From the NCBI GenBank assembly GCA_023386365.1, contig JAEWJX010000098.1:1-19135 (forward strand): a stretch of DNA of 19,135 bases. The letters are read 5' to 3'. This DNA is from Actinomycetes bacterium (GTDB lineage Bacteria; Actinomycetota; Actinomycetes; Actinomycetales; Microbacteriaceae). This document shows, piece by piece, positions 6,618-12,625 of the stretch (position 1 is the stretch's first letter; every line of letters begins with the position of its first letter). Below the pieces are notes generated by a model, which did no database searches, was not told where the DNA came from, and saw nothing but the letters and a program-made list of their open reading frames with translations. The translations under genes and the position numbers were made by a program.

Positions 6618-8000
6618 ATGGTCACCACGACCGTCGAGAAGCTCTCGCCCACGCGCGTCAAGCTCAACATCACCGTCACCCCCGACGAGCTCAAGCCCTC
6701 CATCGAGCACGCCTACAAGCACATCGCGGAGCAGGTGAACATCCCCGGCTTCCGCAAGGGCAAGGTGCCGCCGCCCATCATCGACCAGCGCGTCGGTCGC
6801 GCCGAGGTGCTCAACCACGCCGTCTCCGAGGGCCTCGAGCGCTACTACCGCGAAGCCGCCAGCAACGAGAAGCTGAAGCCGCTCGGCCGCCCCGAAGCCG
6901 ACGTGACCACCTGGCCCAGCGAGAAGGACTTCTCCGGCGACCTGGAGTTCACCGTCGAGGTCGACGTGCGCCCCGAGTTCACGGTGCCCAAGTACGACGG
7001 CCTCAAGGTCGAGGTCGAGTCGGCGAAGGTCGGACCGGATGAGGTCGAGGCCGAGCTGGAGAACCTCCGCACCCGCTTCGGCACACTCGTGACCGTCGAC
7101 CGTCCCGCCAAGAAGGGCGACTTCGCCCAGCTCGACCTGGTCGCCACCATCGGCGGCGAGGAGATCGACACCGCCAGCAACATCTCCTACGAGATCGGCT
7201 CCGGCGAGCTCATCGAAGGCATCGACGAGGCCCTCGACACCCTCACCGCCGGCGAGTCGACCACCTTCGAGTCCGACCTGGTCGGAGGCGACCACCAGGG
7301 CGAGAAGGCCCAGATCTCGGTCACCCTTATCTCGGTGAAGGAGCGCGAGCTGCCCGAGGCCGACGACGACTTCGCCCAGATCGCGTCGCAGTTCGACACC
7401 ATCGGCGAGCTCCGCAAGGACATCAAGGAGCAGCTCGAGAAGTCGGCCGAGTTCGGCCAGGCTGCCGCCGCCCGCGACAAGCTCGTCGAGGTGCTGCTCG
7501 AGAAGGCCGAGATCCCGGTGCCCCAGGGCCTCATCGACGACGAGGTGCACCGCCACCTCGAGAACGAGAACCGCCTCGAAGACGACGTGCACCGTGCCGA
7601 GGTGGCCGAGGAGTCCGAGAAGGTCTTCAAGCGTCAGCTGCTGCTCGACGCGATCGCCGAAGCCGAAGAGGTGAAGGTCAGCCAGAACGAACTCACCTCG
7701 TACCTCGTGCAGGCATCCGCCCAGTACGGCATGGAGCCGGGCGAGTTCATCCAGGCGCTCGGCCAGTCCGGCCAGATCCCCTCGATGGTCGGCGAGGTCG
7801 CCCGCTCGAAGGCGATCGCCGTCGCCCTCGGCAAGGCGAAGGTCGTCGACGAGAAGGGCAAGGCGGTCGACGTCTCCGCCCTCACCGCCACCGTGCTCGG
7901 TGACGGCACCGACGACTCCGAGATCATCGAAGAGACCGACCTGGTGGGCGTCGACCACGACGACCACGACGGCCACGACCACGAGGGCCACTCGCACTGA
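6618..8000 (+). CDS. tig: Trigger factor, ribosome-associated chaperone/PPIase
   Basis: 460 residues, near the usual family length. Trigger factor docks on ribosomal protein L23 and shields nascent chains. The N-terminal ribosome-binding domain carries the signature GFRKGKVP (44-51). An FKBP-type prolyl isomerase domain follows at about 150-240 (starting near KKGDFAQLDL), then the helical C-terminal chaperone arms. The protein ends in a His/Asp-rich tail (about 445-460, alternating DHDDHDGHDHEGHSH) that could bind divalent metal and is not needed for the core fold. AGGAG lies 10 bases before the ATG. It leads the clpP1-clpP2-clpX region, the common tig-clp arrangement, and a strong hairpin terminates it. 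Confidence 0.98.
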   Translation: MVTTTVEKLSPTRVKLNITVTPDELKPSIEHAYKHIAEQVNIPGFRKGKVPPPIIDQRVGRAEVLNHAVSEGLERYYREAASNEKLKPLGRPEADVTTWPSEKDFSGDLEFTVEVDVRPEFTVPKYDGLKVEVESAKVGPDEVEAELENLRTRFGTLVTVDRPAKKGDFAQLDLVATIGGEEIDTASNISYEIGSGELIEGIDEALDTLTAGESTTFESDLVGGDHQGEKAQISVTLISVKERELPEADDDFAQIASQFDTIGELRKDIKEQLEKSAEFGQAAAARDKLVEVLLEKAEIPVPQGLIDDEVHRHLENENRLEDDVHRAEVAEESEKVFKRQLLLDAIAEAEEVKVSQNELTSYLVQASAQYGMEPGEFIQALGQSGQIPSMVGEVARSKAIAVALGKAKVVDEKGKAVDVSALTATVLGDGTDDSEIIEETDLVGVDHDDHDGHDHEGHSH

Positions 8001-8006
8001 CCTGAC

Positions 8007-8047
8007 ACGAAGGGCCCGATCCGACGAGGATCGGGCCCCTCGTCGTT
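8007..8047 (+). terminator. Rho-independent terminator after tig
   Basis: GGGCCCGATCC (8012-8022) pairs perfectly with GGATCGGGCCC (8028-8038) around the loop GACGA. The flanking ACGA/TCGT extends the stem past one mismatch. The downstream strand CGTCGTTTGT gives a short T-containing tail. It begins 7 bases after the tig stop. Confidence 0.85.
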
Positions 8048-8063
8048 TGTCAGCGCCCGGGCA

Positions 8064-8069
8064 TAGGGT
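8064..8069 (+). promoter_or_regulatory. -10 box TAGGGT before DUF1697 gene
   Basis: TAGGGT ends 6 bases before the ATG at 8076, the spacing of a leaderless promoter. The same hexamer sits 7 bases before the RidA-family start. It lies between the tig terminator and the gene, supporting independent transcription. Confidence 0.5.
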
Positions 8070-8075
8070 GACCGG

Positions 8076-8591
8076 ATGCGGTACGCGATCCTCCTCCGCG
8101 GCGTCAACGTCGGCGGCATCACCGTCAAGATGGCCGAACTGCGGGAAGAACTCACCGGCCTCGGCTACGACGACGTGAAGACGGTGCTCGCCAGCGGCAA
8201 CGCGCTCGCCACCAGCGACGGCTCCGCAGCCGACGTCAAGAAGCAGGTCGAAGCGGCGCTCACGTCGCGGTTCGGCTACGACGCCGTCGTGCAGGTGCTC
8301 ACCGTCGACGCGTTGCGCGCCGCAGTCGACGGCTACCCGTTCGCGCGGGGCCGCGACGGATGGCACGACTACGCGCTGTTCGTGACCGACCCGGAGGTGC
8401 AAGCCCAGCTGCTGGCCCTCGACATCGACCCCGCCCACGAGCAGTCAGCGGGCGGCGAAGGTGTCGTCTACTGGACGGTGCCGAAAGGCGACACCCTCGA
8501 CTCGGAGCTCGGCAAAGCCATCGGCAAGGCGGCGTATCGGCCCCACGTGACCAGCCGCAACCTCAACACGCTCGACCGGATGCTGGGTTAG
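8076..8591 (+). CDS. DUF1697 family protein
   Basis: 171 residues matching DUF1697 along its length. It opens with the hallmark MRYAILLRGVNVGG, then KMAELREELTGLGYDDVKTVLASGN (residues about 18-42), a central FARG segment and a C-terminal HVTSRNLNTLDR block in which the conserved TSRN is clear. The family is widespread in Actinobacteria and Firmicutes, and no biochemical function is established. It is soluble, with no signal or membrane segment. Its stop overlaps the stop of the convergent TPR gene by four bases. The start is set by the family N-terminus and by the TAGGGT box. Confidence 0.92.
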   Translation: MRYAILLRGVNVGGITVKMAELREELTGLGYDDVKTVLASGNALATSDGSAADVKKQVEAALTSRFGYDAVVQVLTVDALRAAVDGYPFARGRDGWHDYALFVTDPEVQAQLLALDIDPAHEQSAGGEGVVYWTVPKGDTLDSELGKAIGKAAYRPHVTSRNLNTLDRMLG

Positions 8592-9064
8592 GCGAGCAGG
8601 GCATCCGCGTAGGCGTGCACCGACCGCTGATAGCGGGGGAGGTGCGAGGCGAGGGCGTGCATGAGCGACGCCGTCGCATCGACGGGGCGACCCAGGTCGA
8701 CGAGCGCGAGAGCGGCGAACACGACCGCCGCATCCGCCAGCTCGTCGTCGGGGCGGCCGGTGAACTCGTCGCGCAGCAGCTCGAGCGACTCCTCGGGTCG
8801 ACCGAGGTTGCGCACCGTGCTGGCGAGCTGGATGACGCACTGCGAACGCTCCGACTCGGGCAGGCCCGCCGCCAGCGCCGCACGGTAGAAGCTCTCCGCC
8901 CCCGCCTCGTCGCCCGTCGAGTCGCGGGCACCACCCTGCTCGAACAGCGCCAGCGGGTCGTCGGGGCGCTCGGCGGCCAGCTCGTCGATCCGCGACACCA
9001 GCTCGGTGTCGCTCAACCCGTCCGCCTCAGCCCACACCGCCGCCATCCGCACACGCCATTCCAT
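8588..9064 (-). CDS. Tetratricopeptide-repeat protein
   Basis: 158 residues, all-helical and rich in Ala, Leu and Glu. At least two TPR-like helix pairs are seen: DDPLALFEQGGARDSTGDEAG (about 35-55) and a second with NLGRPEESLELL (about 84-97). It resembles the TPR_5 group of small actinobacterial proteins. TPRs bind protein partners; the partner here is unknown. It has no signal peptide and should be cytoplasmic. It is convergent with the DUF1697 gene (stops overlap by four bases) and divergent from clpP1. Its promoter would fall in the same 142 bp as the clpP1 control region. A link to proteolysis is positional only. Confidence 0.8.
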   Translation of the reverse strand: MEWRVRMAAVWAEADGLSDTELVSRIDELAAERPDDPLALFEQGGARDSTGDEAGAESFYRAALAAGLPESERSQCVIQLASTVRNLGRPEESLELLRDEFTGRPDDELADAAVVFAALALVDLGRPVDATASLMHALASHLPRYQRSVHAYADALLA

Positions 9065-9105
9065 GCCTCCACGGTACGTCGTGGCCGGGGTGCCGAACGA
9101 CGCGC

Positions 9106-9123
9106 ACTCTGCCCACGGCGAAC
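9106..9123 (+). promoter_or_regulatory. Candidate ClgR operator upstream of clpP1
   Basis: TGCCCACGGCG followed by AAC (9110-9123) fits the actinobacterial ClgR core CGCYNANRGCG at all but the first base, and the right half with AAC is intact. ClgR activates clpP operons in corynebacteria and streptomycetes. The site lies about 30 bp before a TAGATT -10, a suitable place for an activator. Consensus quoted from memory; binding is inferred. Confidence 0.5.
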
Positions 9124-9150
9124 ACGGCAGAGCCGCTCGCGACCCGCCGG

Positions 9151-9156
9151 TAGATT
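9151..9156 (+). promoter_or_regulatory. -10 box TAGATT of clpP1P2 operon
   Basis: TAGATT fits the TANNNT -10 pattern and lies 50 bp before the clpP1 ATG. No good -35 lies 17-18 bp upstream, as expected for an activator-dependent promoter. Confidence 0.5.
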
Positions 9157-9206
9157 CGACAACGTCATCGAGGCAATGTCCTCATACAGAACAAGGAGCT
9201 CCTCCC

Positions 9207-9800
9207 ATGGCTGAACCGGCATTCACGCCGAGCGTCTTCGACCGCCTGCTGAAGGACCGCATCATCTGGCTCGGATCCGAGGTGCGCGACGAGAACGCGA
9301 ACGAGATCGCGGCGAAGCTGCTGCTGCTCGCCGCAGAGGACCCCGAGAAAGACATCTACCTCTACATCAACAGCCCCGGCGGATCGATCACCGCCGGCAT
9401 GGCGATCTACGACACGATGCAGTTCATCCCGAACGACGTCGTCACCGTCGGCATCGGCATGGCGGCCTCCATGGGGCAGCTGCTGCTCACCGCCGGCACC
9501 AAGGGCAAGCGCTACATCACGCCCAACGCGCGCGTGCTGCTGCACCAGCCCCACGGCGGATTCGGTGGCACCAGCTCCGACATCCAGACCCAGGCGGCGC
9601 TGATCATCGACATGAAGAACCGTCTCGCGGCGATCACGGCCGAGCAGACTGGCAAGTCGGTCGAGCAGGTCAACGCCGACGGCGACCGTGACCGCTGGTT
9701 CACCGCCGAGGAAGCCCTCGAGTACGGCTTCGTCGACCACATCCGCGCTTCGGCGGCGGATGTCGTGGGCGGCGCCGGAACCGACGCGGCCAAGAAGTAA
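9207..9800 (+). CDS. clpP1: ATP-dependent Clp protease proteolytic subunit, ClpP1
   Basis: 197 residues. It forms part of the tetradecameric ClpP1P2 chamber that degrades proteins unfolded by ClpX or ClpC. The serine-protease triad is complete: Ser88 in GMAASMG, His113 in LLHQPHGG and Asp162 in the DRDRW block. The GGS loop (SPGGSITAG, 56-64) supplies the oxyanion hole. AAGGAG ends 8 bases before ATG 9207, and the N-terminus MAEPAFTPSVFDRLLKDRII matches family starts, so the longer open frame from 9006 is rejected. It is the first gene of a two-gene operon; clpP2 begins 27 bases after its stop. The operon diverges from the TPR gene. Confidence 0.97.
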   Translation: MAEPAFTPSVFDRLLKDRIIWLGSEVRDENANEIAAKLLLLAAEDPEKDIYLYINSPGGSITAGMAIYDTMQFIPNDVVTVGIGMAASMGQLLLTAGTKGKRYITPNARVLLHQPHGGFGGTSSDIQTQAALIIDMKNRLAAITAEQTGKSVEQVNADGDRDRWFTAEEALEYGFVDHIRASAADVVGGAGTDAAKK

Positions 9801-9827
9801 GCGCGAGAGAGAAGAAGGAAACCCACG

Positions 9828-10499
9828 ATGGAAACCCCCACCTTCATGTCCGGTGGCGACCTCGCCTCCCGCATGCCCGAGTCGCGCTACATCCTGCCGT
9901 CGTTCGAGGAGCGCACGGCCTACGGCTTCAAGCGCCAGGACCCGTACGCGAAGCTCTTCGAAGACCGCATCATCTTCCTCGGTGTGCAGGTCGACGACGC
10001 GTCCGCCGATGACGTGATGGCGCAGCTGCTGGTGCTCGAGTCGCAGGACCCGGACCGCGACATCGTCATGTACATCAACAGCCCCGGCGGCTCGTTCACG
10101 GCCATGACGGCGATCTACGACACGATGCAGTACATCCGTCCGCAGATCCAGACCGTGGTGCTCGGTCAGGCGGCGTCGGCCGCCGCGGTGATCCTCGCCG
10201 CCGGAACGCCCGGCAAGCGCCTCGCCCTGCCGAACGCCCGCGTGCTCATCCACCAGCCCGCCGTCGGCGAGGCGGGTCGCGGTCAGGCGTCCGACATCGA
10301 GATCCAGGCGAAGGAGATCCTGCGTCTGCGTACCTGGCTCGAGGAGACGCTGTCGCGTCACTCCAACCGCAGCCAGGAGGACGTGCACAACGACATCGAG
10401 CGCGACCGCATCCTGCAGGCGAGCGAGGCGCTCGAGTACGGCCTCATCGACCAGGTGCTCACCAGCCGCAAGACGCTGCCGGCGCTCACCAAGGCGTAA
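9828..10499 (+). CDS. clpP2: ATP-dependent Clp protease proteolytic subunit, ClpP2
   Basis: 223 residues, longer than ClpP1 because of an N-terminal extension (about 1-42, including SRYILPSFEERTAYG) that is typical of actinobacterial ClpP2 and may be partly processed. The triad is complete: Ser117 in GQAASAAAV, His142 in LIHQPAVG and Asp193 in the ERDRI block. Actinobacteria generally need both ClpP1 and ClpP2 rings for activity, and this pair fits that mixed complex. AAGGA lies 8 bases before the ATG. It is co-transcribed with clpP1 (27 bp gap), and a 15-bp perfect hairpin lies 15 bases after its stop. Confidence 0.97.
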   Translation: METPTFMSGGDLASRMPESRYILPSFEERTAYGFKRQDPYAKLFEDRIIFLGVQVDDASADDVMAQLLVLESQDPDRDIVMYINSPGGSFTAMTAIYDTMQYIRPQIQTVVLGQAASAAAVILAAGTPGKRLALPNARVLIHQPAVGEAGRGQASDIEIQAKEILRLRTWLEETLSRHSNRSQEDVHNDIERDRILQASEALEYGLIDQVLTSRKTLPALTKA

Positions 10500-10514
10500 C
10501 GCCGAAGGCACGCA

Positions 10515-10550
10515 CGAAGGGCCCGATCCCCGCGAGGATCGGGCCCTTCG
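10515..10550. terminator. Strong hairpin terminator between clpP2 and copC
   Basis: CGAAGGGCCCGATCC (10515-10529) pairs perfectly with GGATCGGGCCCTTCG (10536-10550) around a 6-base loop. It sits between convergent stops (clpP2 at 10499, copC at 10557), so it probably ends transcription both ways. There is no T tract on either side. GCCGAAGG (10501-10508) can also pair with CCTTCGGC (10545-10552) as an alternative fold. The stem core is the same as in the tig terminator. Confidence 0.75.
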
Positions 10551-10556
10551 GCGTTC

Positions 10557-11144
10557 TCAGGGCTTGCGTCTCGTGGCGATGAGCGCGATGGTCACCGCCG
10601 CGGCGACCGCCAGCACGGCGCCGACGATCCACAGCACGTCGGTGACGGCGATCTCGGATGCGGTGTCGCCGTCGTGGTGGTCTGAACCCGAGTCGGGTGC
10701 CGTGGTCTCGGGCATGGTCGCCCCGCATCCGACGGGGCTCGCGCTGCCTTCGGCGGTCGCTTCGCCCGTCCAGGTGAACGGGATCTCCCCGCCGACCGGG
10801 TGGCCGTCGGCCGAGACCACCTGCCATTCGAGCACGTAGTCGCCGGCCGGTCCGATCGCGGCCGGGGTCGAGACGGTGGCGTCGACGATGGTGAGGCAGC
10901 CGTCACCGTAGTAGAGCCCGTCGGCGTCGCGCACCCGTAGCGCGAACGCCGCATCCCCGGCGCCGCCGAGCAGGGTCTCGTTCATCGTGACCGAGTACTC
11001 GGCGGGCAGTTCGCTGAGCGTCTCACCTTCGGCGGGCGTCGACGAGACCAGTGCCGAGTGCGCCGAGACCGGCGCCGCGATCGTCAGCACGAGTGCTGCC
11101 GCCGCGGCCCCGATCCCGATCGCACGCAGTGCGCGTCGCATCAT
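10557..11144 (-). CDS. CopC-domain copper-binding membrane-anchored protein
   Basis: 195 residues, exported. A signal peptide (1-28) ends PVSA, so the mature chain should start at His29 (HSALVSSTPAEG), the N-terminal His expected for the CopC Cu(II) site. DGHPVGGEIPFTW (113-125) gives the second His (115) and a nearby Asp (113). A linker with DHHDGD (155-160) precedes one C-terminal helix (about 168-190) and a positive tail, anchoring the domain outside the membrane. The fold is the immunoglobulin-like CopC/PcoC domain; bacterial CopC or YobA proteins handle copper at the cell surface. The ATG overlaps the ycnI stop (ATGA), or starts at the next ATG, so translation should be coupled. No CopD permease is fused or adjacent. 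Confidence 0.9.
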   Translation of the reverse strand: MMRRALRAIGIGAAAAALVLTIAAPVSAHSALVSSTPAEGETLSELPAEYSVTMNETLLGGAGDAAFALRVRDADGLYYGDGCLTIVDATVSTPAAIGPAGDYVLEWQVVSADGHPVGGEIPFTWTGEATAEGSASPVGCGATMPETTAPDSGSDHHDGDTASEIAVTDVLWIVGAVLAVAAAVTIALIATRRKP

Positions 11145-11827
11145 TCCGCCTTCGCCCGGCGGCGTGCGGTCACGGCGAGCACGATGCCGACGGCGCCGAC
11201 CACCAGGCCGGCGACGCCCAGCGTGCGGGCGAGCGCGTCGTCACCGGATGCGGTCGGCGTCTCCGCGGCGGAGTGCTCCTCCTCGGCGTCACCGCCGTGG
11301 TGGTCGCCCTCCGCGGCGGCGGTGAGGATGACCGTCGGGACGTCGTCGTCGACCCACTCGGTCGAGCCTTCGGCGCAGGTCTGCAGCACGGGGAACTCGA
11401 CGGCGTCGCCGGCCTCCCCCTCCGGCAACAGCACCTGCACGTCGAAGGTGTCGCGGTACCCGTCGGCGAGGCCGTCGCCGATGGCGGCGTACGTGACGCT
11501 GGCCACGCGTTCGGTGATCGTCTCGCCGTGCGGACCCTCCAGCGGCTCGTCGAGGGTGAGGTTCTGCTTCTCGACGGTCCAGTTCGGGTTCACGGTGGGG
11601 GTGACCGACAGGATCGTGTCGGGGATCTGGATCTCGATGCCGGTGGTGGGGGAGCCCTCGCAACCGTGCGGCACGGAGAACGTGATCACGGAGTAGGAGC
11701 CGGCCGCCGTCGAGTTGGCGCTCGCGGAGACGTGGGCGCTCGCAGCGACGGCGGGGACGAGGGCGATCACCGCTCCGGCGCCGATCGCGAGAACGGATGC
11801 GCCGAGGGTCTTGGTGGTCGTGGACAT
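11141..11827 (-). CDS. ycnI: YcnI/DUF1775 copper-binding protein
   Basis: 228 residues, exported and membrane-anchored. A signal peptide (1-31) ends ASA, leaving His32 (HVSA) at the mature N-terminus, which in characterised YcnI domains binds Cu(II) in a monohistidine brace. The conserved PNWTVEK segment supplies Trp83, close to the metal site in that family. Cys56 and Cys151 could form a disulfide. A His/Asp/Glu-rich linker (GDHHGGD, about 174-180) precedes a single C-terminal helix (about 203-221) and an Arg/Lys tail. An AGAGGT ribosome-binding site lies about 10 bases before the ATG. ycnI followed by copC is a common actinobacterial copper-acquisition or handling pair; the physiological role here is inferred. 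Confidence 0.92.
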   Translation of the reverse strand: MSTTTKTLGASVLAIGAGAVIALVPAVAASAHVSASANSTAAGSYSVITFSVPHGCEGSPTTGIEIQIPDTILSVTPTVNPNWTVEKQNLTLDEPLEGPHGETITERVASVTYAAIGDGLADGYRDTFDVQVLLPEGEAGDAVEFPVLQTCAEGSTEWVDDDVPTVILTAAAEGDHHGGDAEEEHSAAETPTASGDDALARTLGVAGLVVGAVGIVLAVTARRRAKAE

Positions 11828-11903
11828 GCTGATGGTTACCTCTTCTGGGTGTCTGATGTCGGCCGCGTCAGGACGGCCGGGGGTGGTGGGGTCGAGAGGG
11901 CGC

Positions 11904-11922
11904 GACCCGCACCGTGCGGGTC
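11904..11922. repeat. Inverted repeat at 3' end of membrane-protein gene
   Basis: GACCCGCA and TGCGGGTC form an 8-bp stem with a 3-base loop, overlapping the stop region of the upstream membrane-protein gene. It may attenuate read-through into ycnI. There is no T tract. Confidence 0.35.
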
Positions 11923-12511
11923 AGACGCCGAGGAGGGCCGGGGGGCCGCGTCGTGCGATCGCGTGGCGGAGCGCGTCGACGTGTCGTGCGACGTGAGGCG
12001 CGGGCGCGGCGACGCGGACGGCATCCGGGATGCGGATCGCCGTGGCGCGGAGCGCCGTCACCGGCCGGATGAGGAGGTGCGTGAGCGCCGACCAGGCGCG
12101 GCGCTCGAGGTGGCGCAGGTAGACGACGGTGAGGATGCCGGCCGCGATGTGCGCCACCCACATCCACGCGCCGCCGCGCTCGACCGCCTCGAGCGGGTTG
12201 GCCGTGATGGAGGGCACCAGGTGGTGCGCGTGCGGTCCGCCGACACCCGTGACGGATGCGCCGGTGCCGAGCAGCGAGAACGCCAGGTGGAACGCGAGCT
12301 GACCGATCGCGACCGCGATCGTGGTGCGCGGCAGCGACCCGCGGCGGCCGACGGCGGCGGTTCCGACCGCGGAGGCGAAGACGCCGCCGAGGACGAGCGC
12401 CAGCGCATCCGGAGCCACGCCGCCCGCCCAGGTGTGCGACAGCGCGGCGAGCAGTGTGGCGACCGCGCCGAGCAGCGTGCCGCGCAGCAGGCGGGAGGCT
12501 CTCGGGGTCAC
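11921..12511 (-). CDS. His-rich multi-pass membrane protein, ycnI-copC partner
   Basis: 196 residues with about four membrane helices (roughly 8-24, 36-55, 63-82 and 115-133) and a basic, Ala/His-rich cytoplasmic tail. Histidines cluster at membrane borders: His26 in LSHTWAGG, His75 in TM3, PHAHH at 93-97 in the outer loop, His121 in TM4 and several in the tail. I do not recognise a named family; it is not a CopD sequence. It is the first gene of a minus-strand unit, ending 93 bp before the ycnI start, so a role in copper movement is a reasonable inference from position and His content. It starts at GTG 12511 without a clear ribosome-binding site; TAGCCT six bases upstream suggests a leaderless transcript. 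Confidence 0.75.
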   Translation of the reverse strand: MTPRASRLLRGTLLGAVATLLAALSHTWAGGVAPDALALVLGGVFASAVGTAAVGRRGSLPRTTIAVAIGQLAFHLAFSLLGTGASVTGVGGPHAHHLVPSITANPLEAVERGGAWMWVAHIAAGILTVVYLRHLERRAWSALTHLLIRPVTALRATAIRIPDAVRVAAPAPHVARHVDALRHAIARRGPPALLGV

Positions 12512-12517
12512 CCGTCC

Positions 12518-12523
12518 AGGCTA
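12518..12523 (-). promoter_or_regulatory. -10 box TAGCCT of the copper-type operon
   Basis: On the minus strand TAGCCT ends six bases before GTG 12511, matching leaderless spacing. It supports this start over longer in-frame alternatives. Confidence 0.45.
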
Positions 12524-12546
12524 CCGCCGACCGGCGGCGCGCCCGA

Positions 12547-12559
12547 GACATGAAATGTC
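12547..12559. promoter_or_regulatory. Inverted repeat GACAT-GAA-ATGTC in divergent clpX region
   Basis: Perfect 5-bp arms around GAA, placed about 30 bp upstream of the copper-type gene's -10 and about 33 bp upstream of the clpX -10. It could be an operator for either direction. It is AT-richer than its surroundings. No known regulator consensus is recognised. Confidence 0.35.
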
Positions 12560-12591
12560 GTCGCCTGACCTCGCGCGTCACCAGGACGGGT

Positions 12592-12597
12592 TAGGCT
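12592..12597 (+). promoter_or_regulatory. -10 box TAGGCT upstream of clpX
   Basis: TAGGCT lies 28 bases before the clpX ATG, giving a leader of roughly 20 nt that includes the GAGGGGAG ribosome-binding site. No matching -35 is convincing. Confidence 0.5.
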
Positions 12598-12625
12598 TCC
12601 GGTACCGCAGCGAGGGGAGACCGCG

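Noticed and set aside
7900..8000. His-rich end of trigger factor as a repeat array
   Set aside because: The codons repeat GAC/CAC because the residues do. There is no longer DNA repeat unit and no copy elsewhere in the window.
6420..8438. A 672-residue minus-strand frame opposite tig
   Set aside because: Val/Leu/Asp/Glu-rich shadow of the trigger-factor codons, including the tRNA-antisense peptide QDLNLRPPAP. No domain recognised.
9006..9206. Longer clpP1 starting at 9006
   Set aside because: The extension is antisense to the TPR gene and crosses the clpP1 promoter. The family N-terminus and AAGGAG point to ATG 9207.
9165..10511. A 448-residue minus-strand frame opposite clpP1-clpP2
   Set aside because: Antisense shadow of two strongly supported genes, with the Arg/Asp/Val composition typical of such shadows in GC-rich DNA.
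11051..12553. A 500-residue plus-strand frame opposite the copper-type operon
   Set aside because: Arg/Gly/Asp-rich and without hydrophobic core patterns. The minus-strand genes show signal peptides, motifs and coupled starts.
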